Shown piece by piece: positions 22,263-32,946 of a stretch of 64,000 nt of DNA (position 1 is its first letter; every line of letters starts with the position of its first letter). Made by a program: the position numbers and the translations under genes. Source of the stretch: Glaciozyma antarctica PI12 (lineage: Eukaryota > Basidiomycota > Microbotryomycetes > Kriegeriales > Camptobasidiaceae). Where the stretch lies: NCBI GenBank assembly GCA_002917775.1, contig KZ627148.1:396030-460029 (forward strand), read 5' to 3'. Under the pieces are notes generated by a model. That model did not search any database, was not told the DNA's origin, and saw only the letters and a list, made by a program, of their open reading frames with translations.

Positions 22263-24813
22263 TCAGTAGCCCTGGATTCTGCCATGGCTGCTGAGGTGCC
22301 TCGAGACGCGAGGATCCTCCTTTGACAAGCCTTGCAGCTCGGCAGGAAGGTCGTCGTACATGGCGTACATGCTCTCCGTCGCGGAGCGGTAGTTCTGCGC
22401 TCCGGGGTCGAGAGTCATGGCGGCGAGGGGGACGAATCCGCGAGAGTCGGCTTCGACGACGTGCTGCTTGCCGAACGGCGAGGCGAAGTGCTGATCGCGG
22501 GGAGTGGTGGGAGTGGTGGAGGGGGAGCTTCCACCGTAGGAATGGTGGTCGAAAGAGGGGGCTTGAGATCCTGCGCTCGAGGTGGGCGAGTCGAGTCTCA
22601 TCTCGGAGAAGAGTTCGTGCTCCGCTGGCGTCGGTCTTCGTCGATCCCGCAGCGAGTCCTCCCTATTAAGCCGCACAGGTGCCTGCGTATGTCGTCCCAG
22701 GCTGATCTTGCGCACGACTTGCGTCAAAACGGGGCTGGGGAGACTGTCGCCGCGATCCGAGCTGCCGCCGCTGCTGTAGACGGAACGGTCCATTTCGAGA
22801 GTGTGGTGACCCTTGCTGTCGCTGCGGATGATCGAGGGAGGGGTGCGAAGGAGGGTGTTGGCGGTGGGACCGGTGCCGATTCGAGAAGGCGTCGAAGGTC
22901 GAGCGGGGCTGCTGGGCTGACTCGAGTCGCCGACCTCTCCCATGGCCGAATAGATCGAGACGGGGTAGTGGTTGACCTCGATGTGCTTACCGAGGGATCC
23001 GGGAGAGAGAGGGTGGGAGGTTTGAGTGAGGGGATCTCGCTCGCGGTTGGCGGCGAAGTGCGCGTTGGAGGATGTTGACGACGAGGCTCGAGCGCTCTCT
23101 GCCTCCGGCATCGGCGGGAGAGGCTCTCCATGCGAGTTGTAGGCGAACGAGTCGAGGATGTCCTCGAGTTCGTGGAGTGGTCGAGAGTCGACGCGGCTGT
23201 AGCAAGATTCGGTTGCGCGGCGAAGGGGAGAGGTTCTAGGGGGAGGGGGGAACGAGTCGATGGTCGCAGGGGGAGATGATGCGGGGGAGGAAGATGCTGG
23301 GAACCGGGGGGAAGGTCCTCGCTGCGAAGGAAGAACGAGTGCCGGAGGTGTGCGAGCTGCTGGGCGATCTGAGTTTACTTCGCCTGTCGAGCGAGACCGT
23401 CAGCGAAAGTTCTCGTAACGCTCCCAAAGAATAACTCACCCCACGCCTGGTCTCCTCCAAAGCTCGGCATCGAATCCTCGTCGTCGGACGCTCCATCACC
23501 GTACCCGGAGGCAAAGTCCATCACCGTGTCCTTCTTCCCGCTCGCCATCCCCCTCCTCCCTACACTGCGCCGCTTCGTCGTCTGCTCGTCCACCGAGTCG
23601 CGTCCCCCGCCGGTCATGACGCCCATAAAGCCCGAGTCGGCTCCAGCGTCGTTCTCAGCGAGAGGTCCACGATAATCGGTTCGTCGAGCGGGGGCGCGCT
23701 GGGAGGAGTCGGCGGTGAGAGGGAAAGGGTAGCCTTGACCAGAGTCGTCGAGATGTTGGTGAGGAGATCGGGTTTGGCGAGGAGGAGACTCGGAAGGCGT
23801 GCGGCGGTAGTCGGACTTGGAAAGAGTAGGCGAAGGCGCGCCGTACGCTCTCGTGCTGGGAGGGGCGAACGCGACGACGCCGTTGACGACCTCGCGGTTC
23901 CACCGGTCCTTCGTCGCTCCTCCTGTCCCGAGTAGCTCGACGCGCGCCGAGACGTTCCCTCGACTCTGCTCCGCAAAGCCGTACCTCCCATCCGTCCCGA
24001 ACCCTCCATCGCGAGCGTCGCCATTCGCCTCAGCTCCCGTCCTAAGATCGTCCCTCCGTCCCCAATTCTTCTCGTGATGCTCAGGCTGGCCCTTGGACCA
24101 AGCGTCCTGGTCGACCAACCGCACGGGCTTTCCTCCCACCGTCGGTCCTGCCGACCGCTCGGCGTTCAGCTTGAGCCAGTTCCCCTCGTCCTTCTTCGCC
24201 TGCTTCCGCTTGCAGCAGCACCAGCCGAGGACGACGAAGAGGATGAGGAGCGCGCCTCCTCCGCCGGCGACGATCGCAATGAACGCCGTGTTGCTGAGGC
24301 CGTCCACGATCGATGAGCTCGAGGCAGCAGCGGAGGCTTGAGTGGCTTGAGTCGTAGTCCCGGCTTGAGTTGTGCTCCCAACGTAGCCCGAGGGGGCAGT
24401 CGTAGCGGCTTGCTGTCCGGGGACGTAGGCGGTGTTGAGATTGGCGGAGGAGGCGTATCTGGTGATGGAGACGGTGTTGAGGTTGCGGCTGGCGGTGGGA
24501 GGGGTAGTGGGTGCAATCTCTGTCGCCTTGCGACCGGTAGCGGTGTTGGCGATTCCAGGCCTGCAAGCAGGTAACCTCCGTCAGCTTTCATCTCCCCACA
24601 CGAGCGCGTGCCTGAGCTCACCTGAACGTCTCCGCCGTTGCTGCGCGTGCGGTGGTCGCGACTGCGCCTGCGCCTGGAGAGCAAGACTGGTTCAGCACGC
24701 GTCTAGGTTAGCTGTGAGGAGGAAGTCTCACCAGTCGTGGCGACTGTAGTGGTCGCCCGTTGCCGCCGGTGTAGGCGGGGGAGGCGGGGGATGAGGAGGG
24801 GCGCGTGCTCCAT
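22263..24813 (-). CDS. single-pass membrane protein with Ser/Thr-rich ectodomain and long cytosolic tail, function unknown
   Basis: The middle of the protein has a clear helix, TAFIAIVAGGGGALLILFVV, followed by a Cys/Lys stop-transfer patch (GWCCCKRKQAKKDEGNWLKL). Before it lies a region of about 130 residues rich in Thr, Ala and Ser, as in O-mannosylated wall-facing domains. After it come roughly 580 cytosolic residues rich in Ser, Pro and Asp, including RSVGRRGMASGKKDTVMDF, LEDILDSFAYNSHGEPLPPM and a terminal SHGRIQGY. The layout resembles fungal Skg6/Axl2-type anchors, but I do not recognise a family. The ATG at 24813 gives an open frame without a signal peptide; an upstream exon carrying one (for example around 25129, MGPFVSPLSSLSNGRQ) is possible. 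Four or more introns. Confidence 0.6.
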
Positions 24814-25514
24814 CTTGAGACGGAGAGAGTGACGGTAGCGGCAGGTGTGCCCTTAGGCGTTGAACGAGAGTGAGGTCCTGTTGTAGGCGTTGTATGGTCG
24901 ATCCGGAAATCCAAAGAGGAGAGAGACAAGGGGAAGTCGTGGGTCAGGGGCGCAGCTTCGTTCCAAGAGAGGTGGGTGCCTGCTTGGAGGACGGGGACGA
25001 GGCGGTGGAGGTTGGAGACCTCGAGGGGGGAAAGAGAAGTCCTGCTGGGAAGAGGGGAAGAGCACAGAGGAAGGAGAGGATCTGCCGACCGTTCGAAAGA
25101 GATGAAAGGGGCGAGACAAAAGGTCCCATTCCGATCGAACGGCTCCGCGATTTGGCCTTTTTCCCCTTCTCTCCCTGAGATCGTTCCTGAGGCTTGAAGT
25201 TGCACTGGTACAGCGAAGGAGCTAAAGGTGCTGAACAACGAAGCAACGAAGCCAGCGTCGTCCCCGAGATTCTACATTTTTCGACGCGACTTCGCGCCGC
25301 GGATCATCTTCTCGTTCCCCAGCGGCTCCTGCGGCGACGAAGGGGAGAGAGCAACACTTTCCTCAGCGGATATCACGTTCGATTCCTCGCACAGATTTTA
25401 ACAAGAAACAGGGAACTACACGGGCACATCTGTGAGGCGCAAGTCAGCCACCTCCGCTTGCACCTTCGCAAGAGATGGATTCCTACCTATAGAACGAACA
25501 AAACACGCGAGTTC
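24814..25514. other. 5' flank of the membrane protein gene and 3' flank of the permease
   Basis: About 700 bases. The half next to 24814 has open frames on the minus strand that could be a 5' exon or UTR of the membrane protein gene; I could not decide. The rest, next to the permease stop, shows no gene. Confidence 0.4.
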
Positions 25515-28240
25515 TCAAGGAGTGTAGACGAAGAAAGGATTCTCCTTGTCCGTAAGATCGAGGAACTGATTAACGAGAGAATCAGCCCGCCGTCGTCGCC
25601 TTCGCCCCGCGGAGGAAGTCACGTACCGCTGCGCGATCCGCCTCGCGCTGAACATCCTCAGGCGTCCAGCCATTCGCTTCAATAAGAGACTTGAGGTTGC
25701 GAGCCTGTGAGAGAAGAAAAATCGAAGGGTTAGCGAGCTCGAGCGAGGCGTTTGCGGTGGGGGGCGTACTTTAACGGCGTTTCGACTTAGATTCACCCAG
25801 CGCATTAACAACGTCAAGCCACCCATGCTCGAGAACAGTACGAGCACCTGTGTTGATGGATCAGCCTTTTGTGCGGCTCGGAGAGACGGAGAGCACGTAC
25901 AGCAATTTTGCCTGGGGTGTAAGAGGGAGCGTCCGAGATGGGAAAGATGAGGGTCCCTATAATGTTTCCTAGCGCAAAAGCGGTCATGAGGAGCCCGTTT
26001 GTGACCGCTGAGCGAGATAGCTGTGTGAGATTCTGCGGTGCGAAGGGCGAAAAAACGCACTCTTCTTCGTTGATCCGGCGATGTTGCTAGCACTCCAGGC
26101 GTAGATAACGGCGAGAGCACTTCCGAACGTGGCGGTCTAGGACCGGAGCGTTAGAAGAACCGATGTAAAACGGGGAGGAGCGAACTGACGAGAAAGATGC
26201 CAATCAAGCAGCCTGCCTTGTACTTCTCCCTATCGTGGTCGAAGATGACGAGAAGAGCTGCACCGAGTACCGTAGGTACAATGCAGGCAAAGATTGGCAT
26301 CATGCGAGTCTTCTTAGCATCGGCCCAATCTGTTGGAAGGTAAGAGTGATCAGCGAACACGGCCGGGACCGATTCTGAACGGGCTCACAGCAAACGACGG
26401 CAGTAGTGATAGCGCTGATTGCACCGGAAGGAGCGTTGAGAAGGAGGGCCTCCTGAGAAGTGTAGCCAAAGGACCGGATGATGATGGATGTGAAGTTGGT
26501 GAACCTGGAAAGGGAGGATGAGCAAGAGATCTCGCGAGCACTTTTTCCCTTTACGAACCCGCCGTTCGGTACGCTCATCAACATCACAAGAAGAAGTAGA
26601 AGCCAAGTGCGTGGATCCAGGAGCGTCTCGACGGCCTGCTTGCGTTTAAAGATCTGAATACGCACACTGATCAGCTCAAGCGAGCCTCGACCAAAGCAAC
26701 GCGCTTGCCTTGTTGACAGTCCCGGAATGGTTGTCTCGCACGCGCTCGATTGCGATAATGCGTTCTCGCTCCGTCAGGAAGTTGGCGGTCGCTGGCGAGT
26801 CGGGGAGCCAAAGGAGGACCGAGATTCCGACGACGTAGGCGAGTCCACCTGGAGGAAACGGGTCGTTCAGCCAGCGAGAGGATCTATAAACAAACTCGCG
26901 TACCGAGAAGCAGGTAGATAATCTGGGGTAGTGAGCGTGAGCCTTGGCAACAAAGGAAAGACGAAACTGCTCACCCTCCAATGAGCGATGCCAGTCCCCT
27001 CGTAGAAAGTTATGCCCCACGCGATGAGGCCTCCCTGTGGTCCGGTCAACGTAGATTCAACACCACCAGGCTACGTACCGTACAAAGATTTGGGTGAAGC
27101 CGTTCATGCTGTGAGAGACGAGGGAGGAGCAAAGGAGTCAGTTGCGATGAGGTTTCGCGGAGATGAGCTGCGTACATGTAGAAGCATCCAATACGCTTCG
27201 CTTGCTCGTCTCGCCTTATTGAGGGAAAGCCAGTTCGAGAGTGAGGGAGAGAGGTTCGAGCGGAACCCGTCAGCGAGATCCTCGGAGCGAGCGGAAGCCG
27301 GAATGGGAGACTGCGAAACCACTCACCGGTACCAAGAAGCTACCATCGTGATGAGAATGGGCGAAACGCAGCACTCGAAAGCACCCAGCAAGAAGCGCAT
27401 GGTGAAGAAGACGGGGAACTTGGGAGACGCGGCGTGGAGAATGAGAGACCTGCGCGAGCAACCCGTCAGGTTCGAAGCTCTACGACGGAGAAGAGAGAGC
27501 ATACGTAGCCCAAAGCATGATGTTACATCCGAGATACTTTGCGAGAGGGAATCGCTGGGCGAGAGCCGTCGTTGGAAGCTCGAAAACGACGAATCCCTGC
27601 GACGCCGCGCAGAGTCAATCCCTCCGTGCTTAGTCGATCCCAGGCTGAACTCACGAGATAGAAAGCGAGGGCGACGAGAGAGTACTCTTTACCGACGATC
27701 GGTAGGGACATGACCTGCGAGAGGTCGGATCAGTGGCAGTCAGGTTGGTGGAAAGCTAGGCGACGCACCGACGCGTAGTTCAAGCTTGTCTTGTCCTGTG
27801 GCAAGGGAAAGCATCAGCTCGGCCTGATCCAACAGAGTATCGAAGGACGAACAAGGAACTGACTAAAGTACACGGCCGCGAGAATCGGGAGGAGACGCTT
27901 GTCGACCTTACGCTTGACTGCGTCGAATTCCTGCGCGGAATGTGAGCTACACTTTGCGAAGACGAGAGGGAAGACGACGCACCTGCTGAGTAAATTCGTT
28001 CTTGGTGTCTCCCGCCAGTTTCCTGCCTTCGTCAGCATCCTCCTCGCGAACGACGGGGAGGAATTCGGCGACGGGGACGATAGTCGAAGTGAGTCCCTCT
28101 TCCTCTTTCTTTTCGCTGGAGAAGGAGCTCATGTCGGATGCGCTGGAATTGAGTGTGTGGTGAGAGGGAGAGGGAGACTCGTTTGATTGGGAGCGCAAAG
28201 GCCAGTCCAAGCCTTGCAAGACTCTCCTTAGCGTCGACAT
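25515..28240 (-). CDS. major facilitator transporter, Dal5/allantoate permease (anion:cation symporter) family
   Basis: Twelve-helix plasma-membrane permease of the ACS family, which imports organic anions such as allantoate, nicotinate, pantothenate or biotin precursors. The cytosolic N-terminus is long, about 100 residues (MSTLRRVLQGLDWPLRSQSN; a later ATG at MSSFSSEKKEEE is also possible). Then the typical VDKRLLPILAAVYFSQFLDK and TSLNYASVMSLPIVGKEYS, LPTTALAQRFPLAKYLG, MRFLLGAFECCVSPILI, MVASWYRKDEQAKRIG, IIYLLLGGLAYVVGISVLLW, LPDSPATANFLTERER, SFGYTSQEALLLNAPSGAI and YAWSASNIAGSTKKTVTNG. All are family hallmarks. The last residues are ENPFFVYTP. About 14 introns. The substrate cannot be told, and the neighbours give no pathway hint. 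Confidence 0.88.
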
Positions 28241-28612
28241 CCCCGCATTGTTGAGCGCGATAGGCTGATAGTGCCGTAATCTTCGTAATCAGTCGACAGC
28301 ATGCTTCGGGGAGAGCAGCGCTGAGTCCGGCCGAAGGATCCGGGGCAGAGAGCAGGAGAAGAACGAGGTGACGTCTAGGTGGGCCGCCGGAGCAGGGTCG
28401 AAGCAGCCACGGCGCAGAAGAGCCCCTCGCTCACCAATCACCAATCGAGTCGCCCGCTCTCGCATCCTCGCAGAATCGACGCTGACCACTTCGCGGGCGA
28501 GCATAGTTCTCACCCGTACCTGCCAAGCAGAGTTGAGGCAGCCCACCAGCCTTATCTCGCTGGCACTACCGAAGCTTCAAAAAAGACCAAATTCGGGGGG
28601 GTGAGATTCGCA
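28241..28612. other. intergenic, 5' of the permease and 3' of the adaptin
   Basis: 372 bases between two minus-strand genes. No gene seen. Contains an 8-base G run near 28594. Confidence 0.45.
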
Positions 28613-31600
28613 TCAGGAAGGTTGTTGGCCGTCGTGGAAGGGGTCGGTCAGGCCGAGCTCGACGAGGAGATCTGCTGGCGGCTTCACGATAAGTGTAAGC
28701 GTATGCGATGGACGCCGCAAGATAGATATACGGATTCTGAAGGACCTGTGCCCTCCCTCCGTCGAACAGGAGTGACTGAGCGCTCGACCTGGGACAACTC
28801 CGAGTCGGTCTGCGAAGGAACCATCAGCTGCGAAAAGACACACCGCGAAGCCATTCGCACATCGGAATCGCCCTCCACGTCCTGCCCAACTCCAATGAGG
28901 GCCAACGCACCCGGCGTCATCAACGACTGCCCCATCCCTCCCTTCCCACCTCGCCTCTCCCGATCCCTCCGCTTCTCCCTCCTACGATCCGTCGCGAAGC
29001 TGGCGTCTGAACGCGTAGGCGAGGTAGGCGGTTCGTAAGGCGTGTACCGAAGTGGTCGAGAGGAGGTCGATGAAGGGCTAGATGTGAAGGATGCGATTGA
29101 CGCGGTGTCGTCGTGGAGAGAGGGAGGGTGAGCGAGGTGGTGTTGAAGGGCGTCGAGAAAGCCTGGGAGGGTAGAGCTGCGGTGATCGAGTCCTGCGGCG
29201 TGGAGAGCTTTCCTGGCGCTTTCGTCGTTGCGACAGCGAGCGAAGGTAGCAAGGACGCTGCCATCGGGTGCTGGTTCGGAAGAGCGGAGATGCGATTCGA
29301 TGTCGTCCAATATCGAAGGAGGTAGTCGTGATGCGAGCCGCAAAAGGGCGAGGAGGAACGGCTCCTGCAAGGACTCCATGAACGCCGGCGAGCGCACATC
29401 TGCGAGAAGCGACGGTGTCAGATGGCTCCTATCATCCCATAAGCACAGCCTCCGACTCACTTTCCTCATTCGCCAACCATTCGACAATCCTCCCCGCTGC
29501 CCCTGCACGATCTTCCTCCGACGTCGCTCCCTCCCCCGCCGTCGCAGCCACCACGAGCGCCAGCGTCAAGCTTTCTCCCCACGCCTCCATCTCAAGCAGC
29601 TTCTTCGCAAAAGCAGCCTTCACGTCATCCTCCGAGAAAGTGAACCGGTCGACGGTAGACACGACGACGGTTTCGAGCAGCTCGTCGGGGCCAAGTGAGG
29701 ACGACATAACGATGCCGAGAATACGCGTGGCCCAATCAGATCCTTGAAGGTCGACGACAGTTGAAGCTTCGAGGAGGAGGGATAGTACGTGGCTGCGAGG
29801 TGGTGGTGTGCTGGGAGTGGGGGAGAGGGAAGCGAGCGACTGCTTAAGGCGAGCGAGGTGCTGAGTGGCGAGACTGGGGTCGATGCGACGAAGAAGCTCG
29901 AGAGTCTGTAATCAGAGTTCGTATCAGAAGGCGCAAGTCAAGGCGTGGCGAACCAGCTTACCTCCTTCCGCAAACTCGCATCGCGGCTCTGGAGGAACCC
30001 CATAATCTTCGCCCAAACCACTTCTCCCCATCCCTCGTCCGTCGCACCCGCCCATATATCGACGGGGACAGCGTTGAGGCATCGCAGAGCGAGGAACTGG
30101 AGATTGGGGTTGGGGCCCTGGAGATGGTGGCGGACTGCTGCGAGGGCCCGGGAGAGGGTGGTGGCGTGCGAGGGATCGACAGATTGAAGTGCAGTGACGG
30201 AGAAGGTGGTAAGACAGCTGAAGGCGGAGAGAAGGAGGCCTGCGAAGGTCGATTCATAAATGAGCAGTGCGAGGTTGGCAGAATGCATACCGAAAGCGAG
30301 ATCGACCTTGTCCAAGATCGTTGCGACGTAGTCGAGGACACCGTGAAGCAACGCTGATCGAGTTCCGCTGCGAACACCAGTCTCAGCGAAAGCGCAAAAA
30401 CCGCATGCAAAGCAAACTCACTCGTCCATCTCTCCCTTCGGGACCTCCCACCCTACCTCCTTCAACACCTTGGCCGCCAACCACCCGCACGAAACGCCAT
30501 GATAATCCCACTGCATATCCTTCCACTCCCCTTCCGTGATCCTCCTCAAGACCCCCAGCAGTAGCACCACGACTCGGGACCTCTCCGCAACAGGGTACGG
30601 CGGCGACTTCTCCGATGTTGCCTCCACCAACGCAGCCAGAACTCGTGGATCCGATTCCGAGGCGTAATTCGAGAAAGTCTTGGAGGACGAGCGATGGGAC
30701 GGCGAGGTGAGGGCGGAGAGGACGAGAGAGCGGGTGGTGGGGAGGAGGGAGGAGGAGAAGGGCAGAAGGGCGAGGCGAGCTGCGAGGGCGAGTCGGCGGA
30801 TTGGAGCACTAAATTAAATACTGTCAGCGTGGATAAAGCAAGGAACAAGGGCAAGCGCACCTTCGTGAACTGAATAGCTCCCCAACGCGGTCCTGGATCG
30901 CAGGAACGAGCTCGGCGGAGATGAGGCGTGGAGAGCTGGCAGCTCGGAGACCTAGAACCCAGCGCGCTTCTGCCTGTGGAGCGTAGGGAGGTGTGTTGAG
31001 GTCCTGAGAGATCCTAAGAGACGGTTGTTGTGAGCTGAGGCTCGCGGAAGACGCAAGGCGAGGTACGAACGTGTTGATGAGAAGCAACTTGAGGGCGTGC
31101 GGCTGGGTGCTGAAGAGCTCGTCGCAAACACGATAGCCTGCGTCCAGATCAGCTTCCCTCCCACCTCCGTCGCTCCTGAACGCACCTATCCGGCGGTCCT
31201 CGAGTGTGGCCTCCCTCCCTCCTCCGGCGAGCTTCACCGCAACAGGAAGGCACCAGTCCAGGTTAAACGGATCCGTTCCACCCTCACGAAGCGTAGAGCA
31301 GCTCTGGAGTGGGCGCTGAGAGAGGCAGTAGAGTGCCAGGACGAGGTCATGTCGAGTGGCCGACTGCATGGGTCAGCTAAGAGAGGCTTCGTGCGGGCAG
31401 GACTCACGGGAGGCTGGGAGCCACGCTTCGAGCGAGATTGGATTCGGGAAAGCTGCGCTGCGAGGAGAGCGGTGGTGGCCTGCTCAAAAGGGTCAGCTCC
31501 TGTGTGGGGTCCTCTCTGAGAAGGCGTACGGAGGATGAGGTAGAGGCTTCGATGGCCGTGACGAGCTTGTAGTGAGTGGTGCTGAGTGCCCCAGAGGTGG

Positions 31601-31625
31601 CGTACGAGACTTGCCGTTGGGACAT
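28613..31625 (-). CDS. adaptin large subunit, best fit AP-4 epsilon
   Basis: Large adaptin of a heterotetrameric coat adaptor. The ATG at 31625 gives MSQRQVSYATSGALSTTHYK. The adaptin N-terminal pattern follows: LEDRRIGYRVCDELF, ALKLLLINTISQDLNTP, LISAELVPAIQDRVGELF, then APIRRLALAARLAL. Two later segments favour AP-4 epsilon over alpha, gamma or delta: WDYHGVSCGWLAAKVLKEVG (epsilon has NYHSVPAPWLQIQLLRILG) and DASLRKETLELLRRI (epsilon has DPIIKRETLELLYRI). After about 600 residues comes a Ser/Arg-rich hinge (SLHDDTASIASFTSSPSSTS). The last exon, joined through a short 34-base intron, ends TDPFHDGQQPS; this 3' end is uncertain, as another frame is open there. AP-4 acts at the trans-Golgi network. 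The match is from memory and moderate in strength. Confidence 0.62.
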
Positions 31626-31874
31626 GGTGAAGGAGCGAGAACGAGGAGGGAGAGCTCCGGAGCTGCAACAACAGCGGCAGCCTGAGCACAACGTGTTCTC
31701 TTTCTCTCCGCCCGCCTTACAGCTTCCAAGCAATCGTTTAAGGTCCTCAAAGCTCTCCAAATGCCTGCCGACAGCGTTGCGTGCGTGCGCCTGCGCTTCA
31801 TTGCCGCATCTGGTGCTGCTCCTCGAGCTCGCTACAGCTACTCTTAGCTCCCAAACAGCTCCTGCGAATATCCC

Positions 31875-32363
31875 TCAATGTCCCCTCCTAGCCTCCTTCA
31901 AACACGCTTCCCGCAAGCCGTCGTCCTCCACCACCCAGACCTCGGCCCCGCTTGCCTTCAGCTTGCTCGTTCCCTCGCACTCCACAAAGTCCTTCGGCTC
32001 CTCCACTCCCATAAACACCTTCCCCAGTCGTGCCTGCACGACTCGCTCCACGCACGGCACGTTCCCAGAGAGCCGCACCGAACACGGCTCCATGGTCGTG
32101 TAAATGCTCGCTCCTTCCAAATGCGCCGCTCCGTCCTCAGGGTGCTCGGCGAGGAACTTGTCGATGGCGCACTGTTCGGCGTGCGTGTTGCCGGGGAGTT
32201 CGCGAGAGAAGCCCGTGGCGAGGATGCGTGGAGGGAGGGAGGACGAGACGATGACGGCGCCGACGCAGAAGGCGGTAGGGGTGGCGACGCACTTGGTTGC
32301 TTGTTTGAGGGCGAGGCGAAGGTATTGCTGGTGGATGGGATCTCGCGTTACGTTGGAAGCCAT
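31875..32363 (-). CDS. CMP/dCMP-type deaminase, RIB2-like (riboflavin pathway) domain, stand-alone
   Basis: Zinc deaminase of 162 residues in one exon, starting MASNVTRDPIHQQYLRLALK. The zinc site is complete: HAEQCAI supplies the first ligand and the catalytic Glu, and MEPCSVRLSGNVPC supplies the two cysteines. The phrase ATGFSRELPGNTHAEQCAI closely matches the deaminase half of yeast Rib2, which deaminates 2,5-diamino-6-ribitylamino-pyrimidinone phosphate in riboflavin synthesis. In yeast that domain is fused to a pseudouridine synthase; here it stands alone, with no pseudouridine synthase nearby. Riboflavin synthesis is thus the likeliest role, but another deaminase activity is possible. 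It is one of very few intronless genes in the window and diverges from SCAP. Confidence 0.85.
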   Translation of the reverse strand: MASNVTRDPIHQQYLRLALKQATKCVATPTAFCVGAVIVSSSLPPRILATGFSRELPGNTHAEQCAIDKFLAEHPEDGAAHLEGASIYTTMEPCSVRLSGNVPCVERVVQARLGKVFMGVEEPKDFVECEGTSKLKASGAEVWVVEDDGLREACLKEARRGH

Positions 32364-32946
32364 GGTGAGGGTGTCGAGGAGAGGTGGAGGTCGCGGTGGG
32401 AGCGGAGCTGCAACAGTCTGGTGAGCTCGCGAGATCCAGCTTCGGACCAGGTGGCGTGCTTACCTTGAAGGGGTGTGGGCAGTTCTGGTGAGTACAGCGC
32501 GGTGTTCGGGATAGTGGGGAAGGGAGAAAGGAGCGAATGGATCGAGCGAGTTGATCCTCTCGTTACTCCCTCGGGACTCTGGCAGACCCACTGAACAGCA
32601 AGACTGGATATCCTGTAGATCAGGCAGGTGCAAACACGGTTGACCGCATCGAGTCAACTGTTCCATTCGTACCCCACCGGGGGTCCGAGTCGTCGTCGCA
32701 GCTCGCGAGGGGAGGCTGCACCTTCCTCACTTCTTTCTCCTGTAACACCAGACTACAGGAAGCGATTCAGGCCGTTCCTTAGAGATAGCGCCAAAGCCAA
32801 CTCGGAGCGTTCGCCGATCTCGAGAGGTCCTCGGCCGGAAGCAGCCAACACCTCTCTTCCACCTCCTCCTCCGCCGCACTTCAAGCAGCTAGTCCAGATG
32901 TGCTAGTTCGACGTTCCGACTGAGCTGGTTCCCCCATCCTACTGCC
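32364..32946. promoter_or_regulatory. shared upstream region of the deaminase and SCAP
   Basis: 583 bases between divergent start codons, the longest divergent region in the window. I looked for sterol regulatory element-like ATCAnnCCAC sites and did not find a convincing one. No RNA gene seen. Confidence 0.4.

Noticed and set aside
24813-25238. A separate minus-strand gene upstream of the single-pass membrane protein
   Set aside because: Frames there lack domain-like content and a clear start; a 5' exon or UTR of the same gene is simpler.
25377-25386. gttcgattcc, a tRNA B-box-like string
   Set aside because: No A box at the right distance and no acceptor-stem complementarity; chance match in GC-rich sequence.
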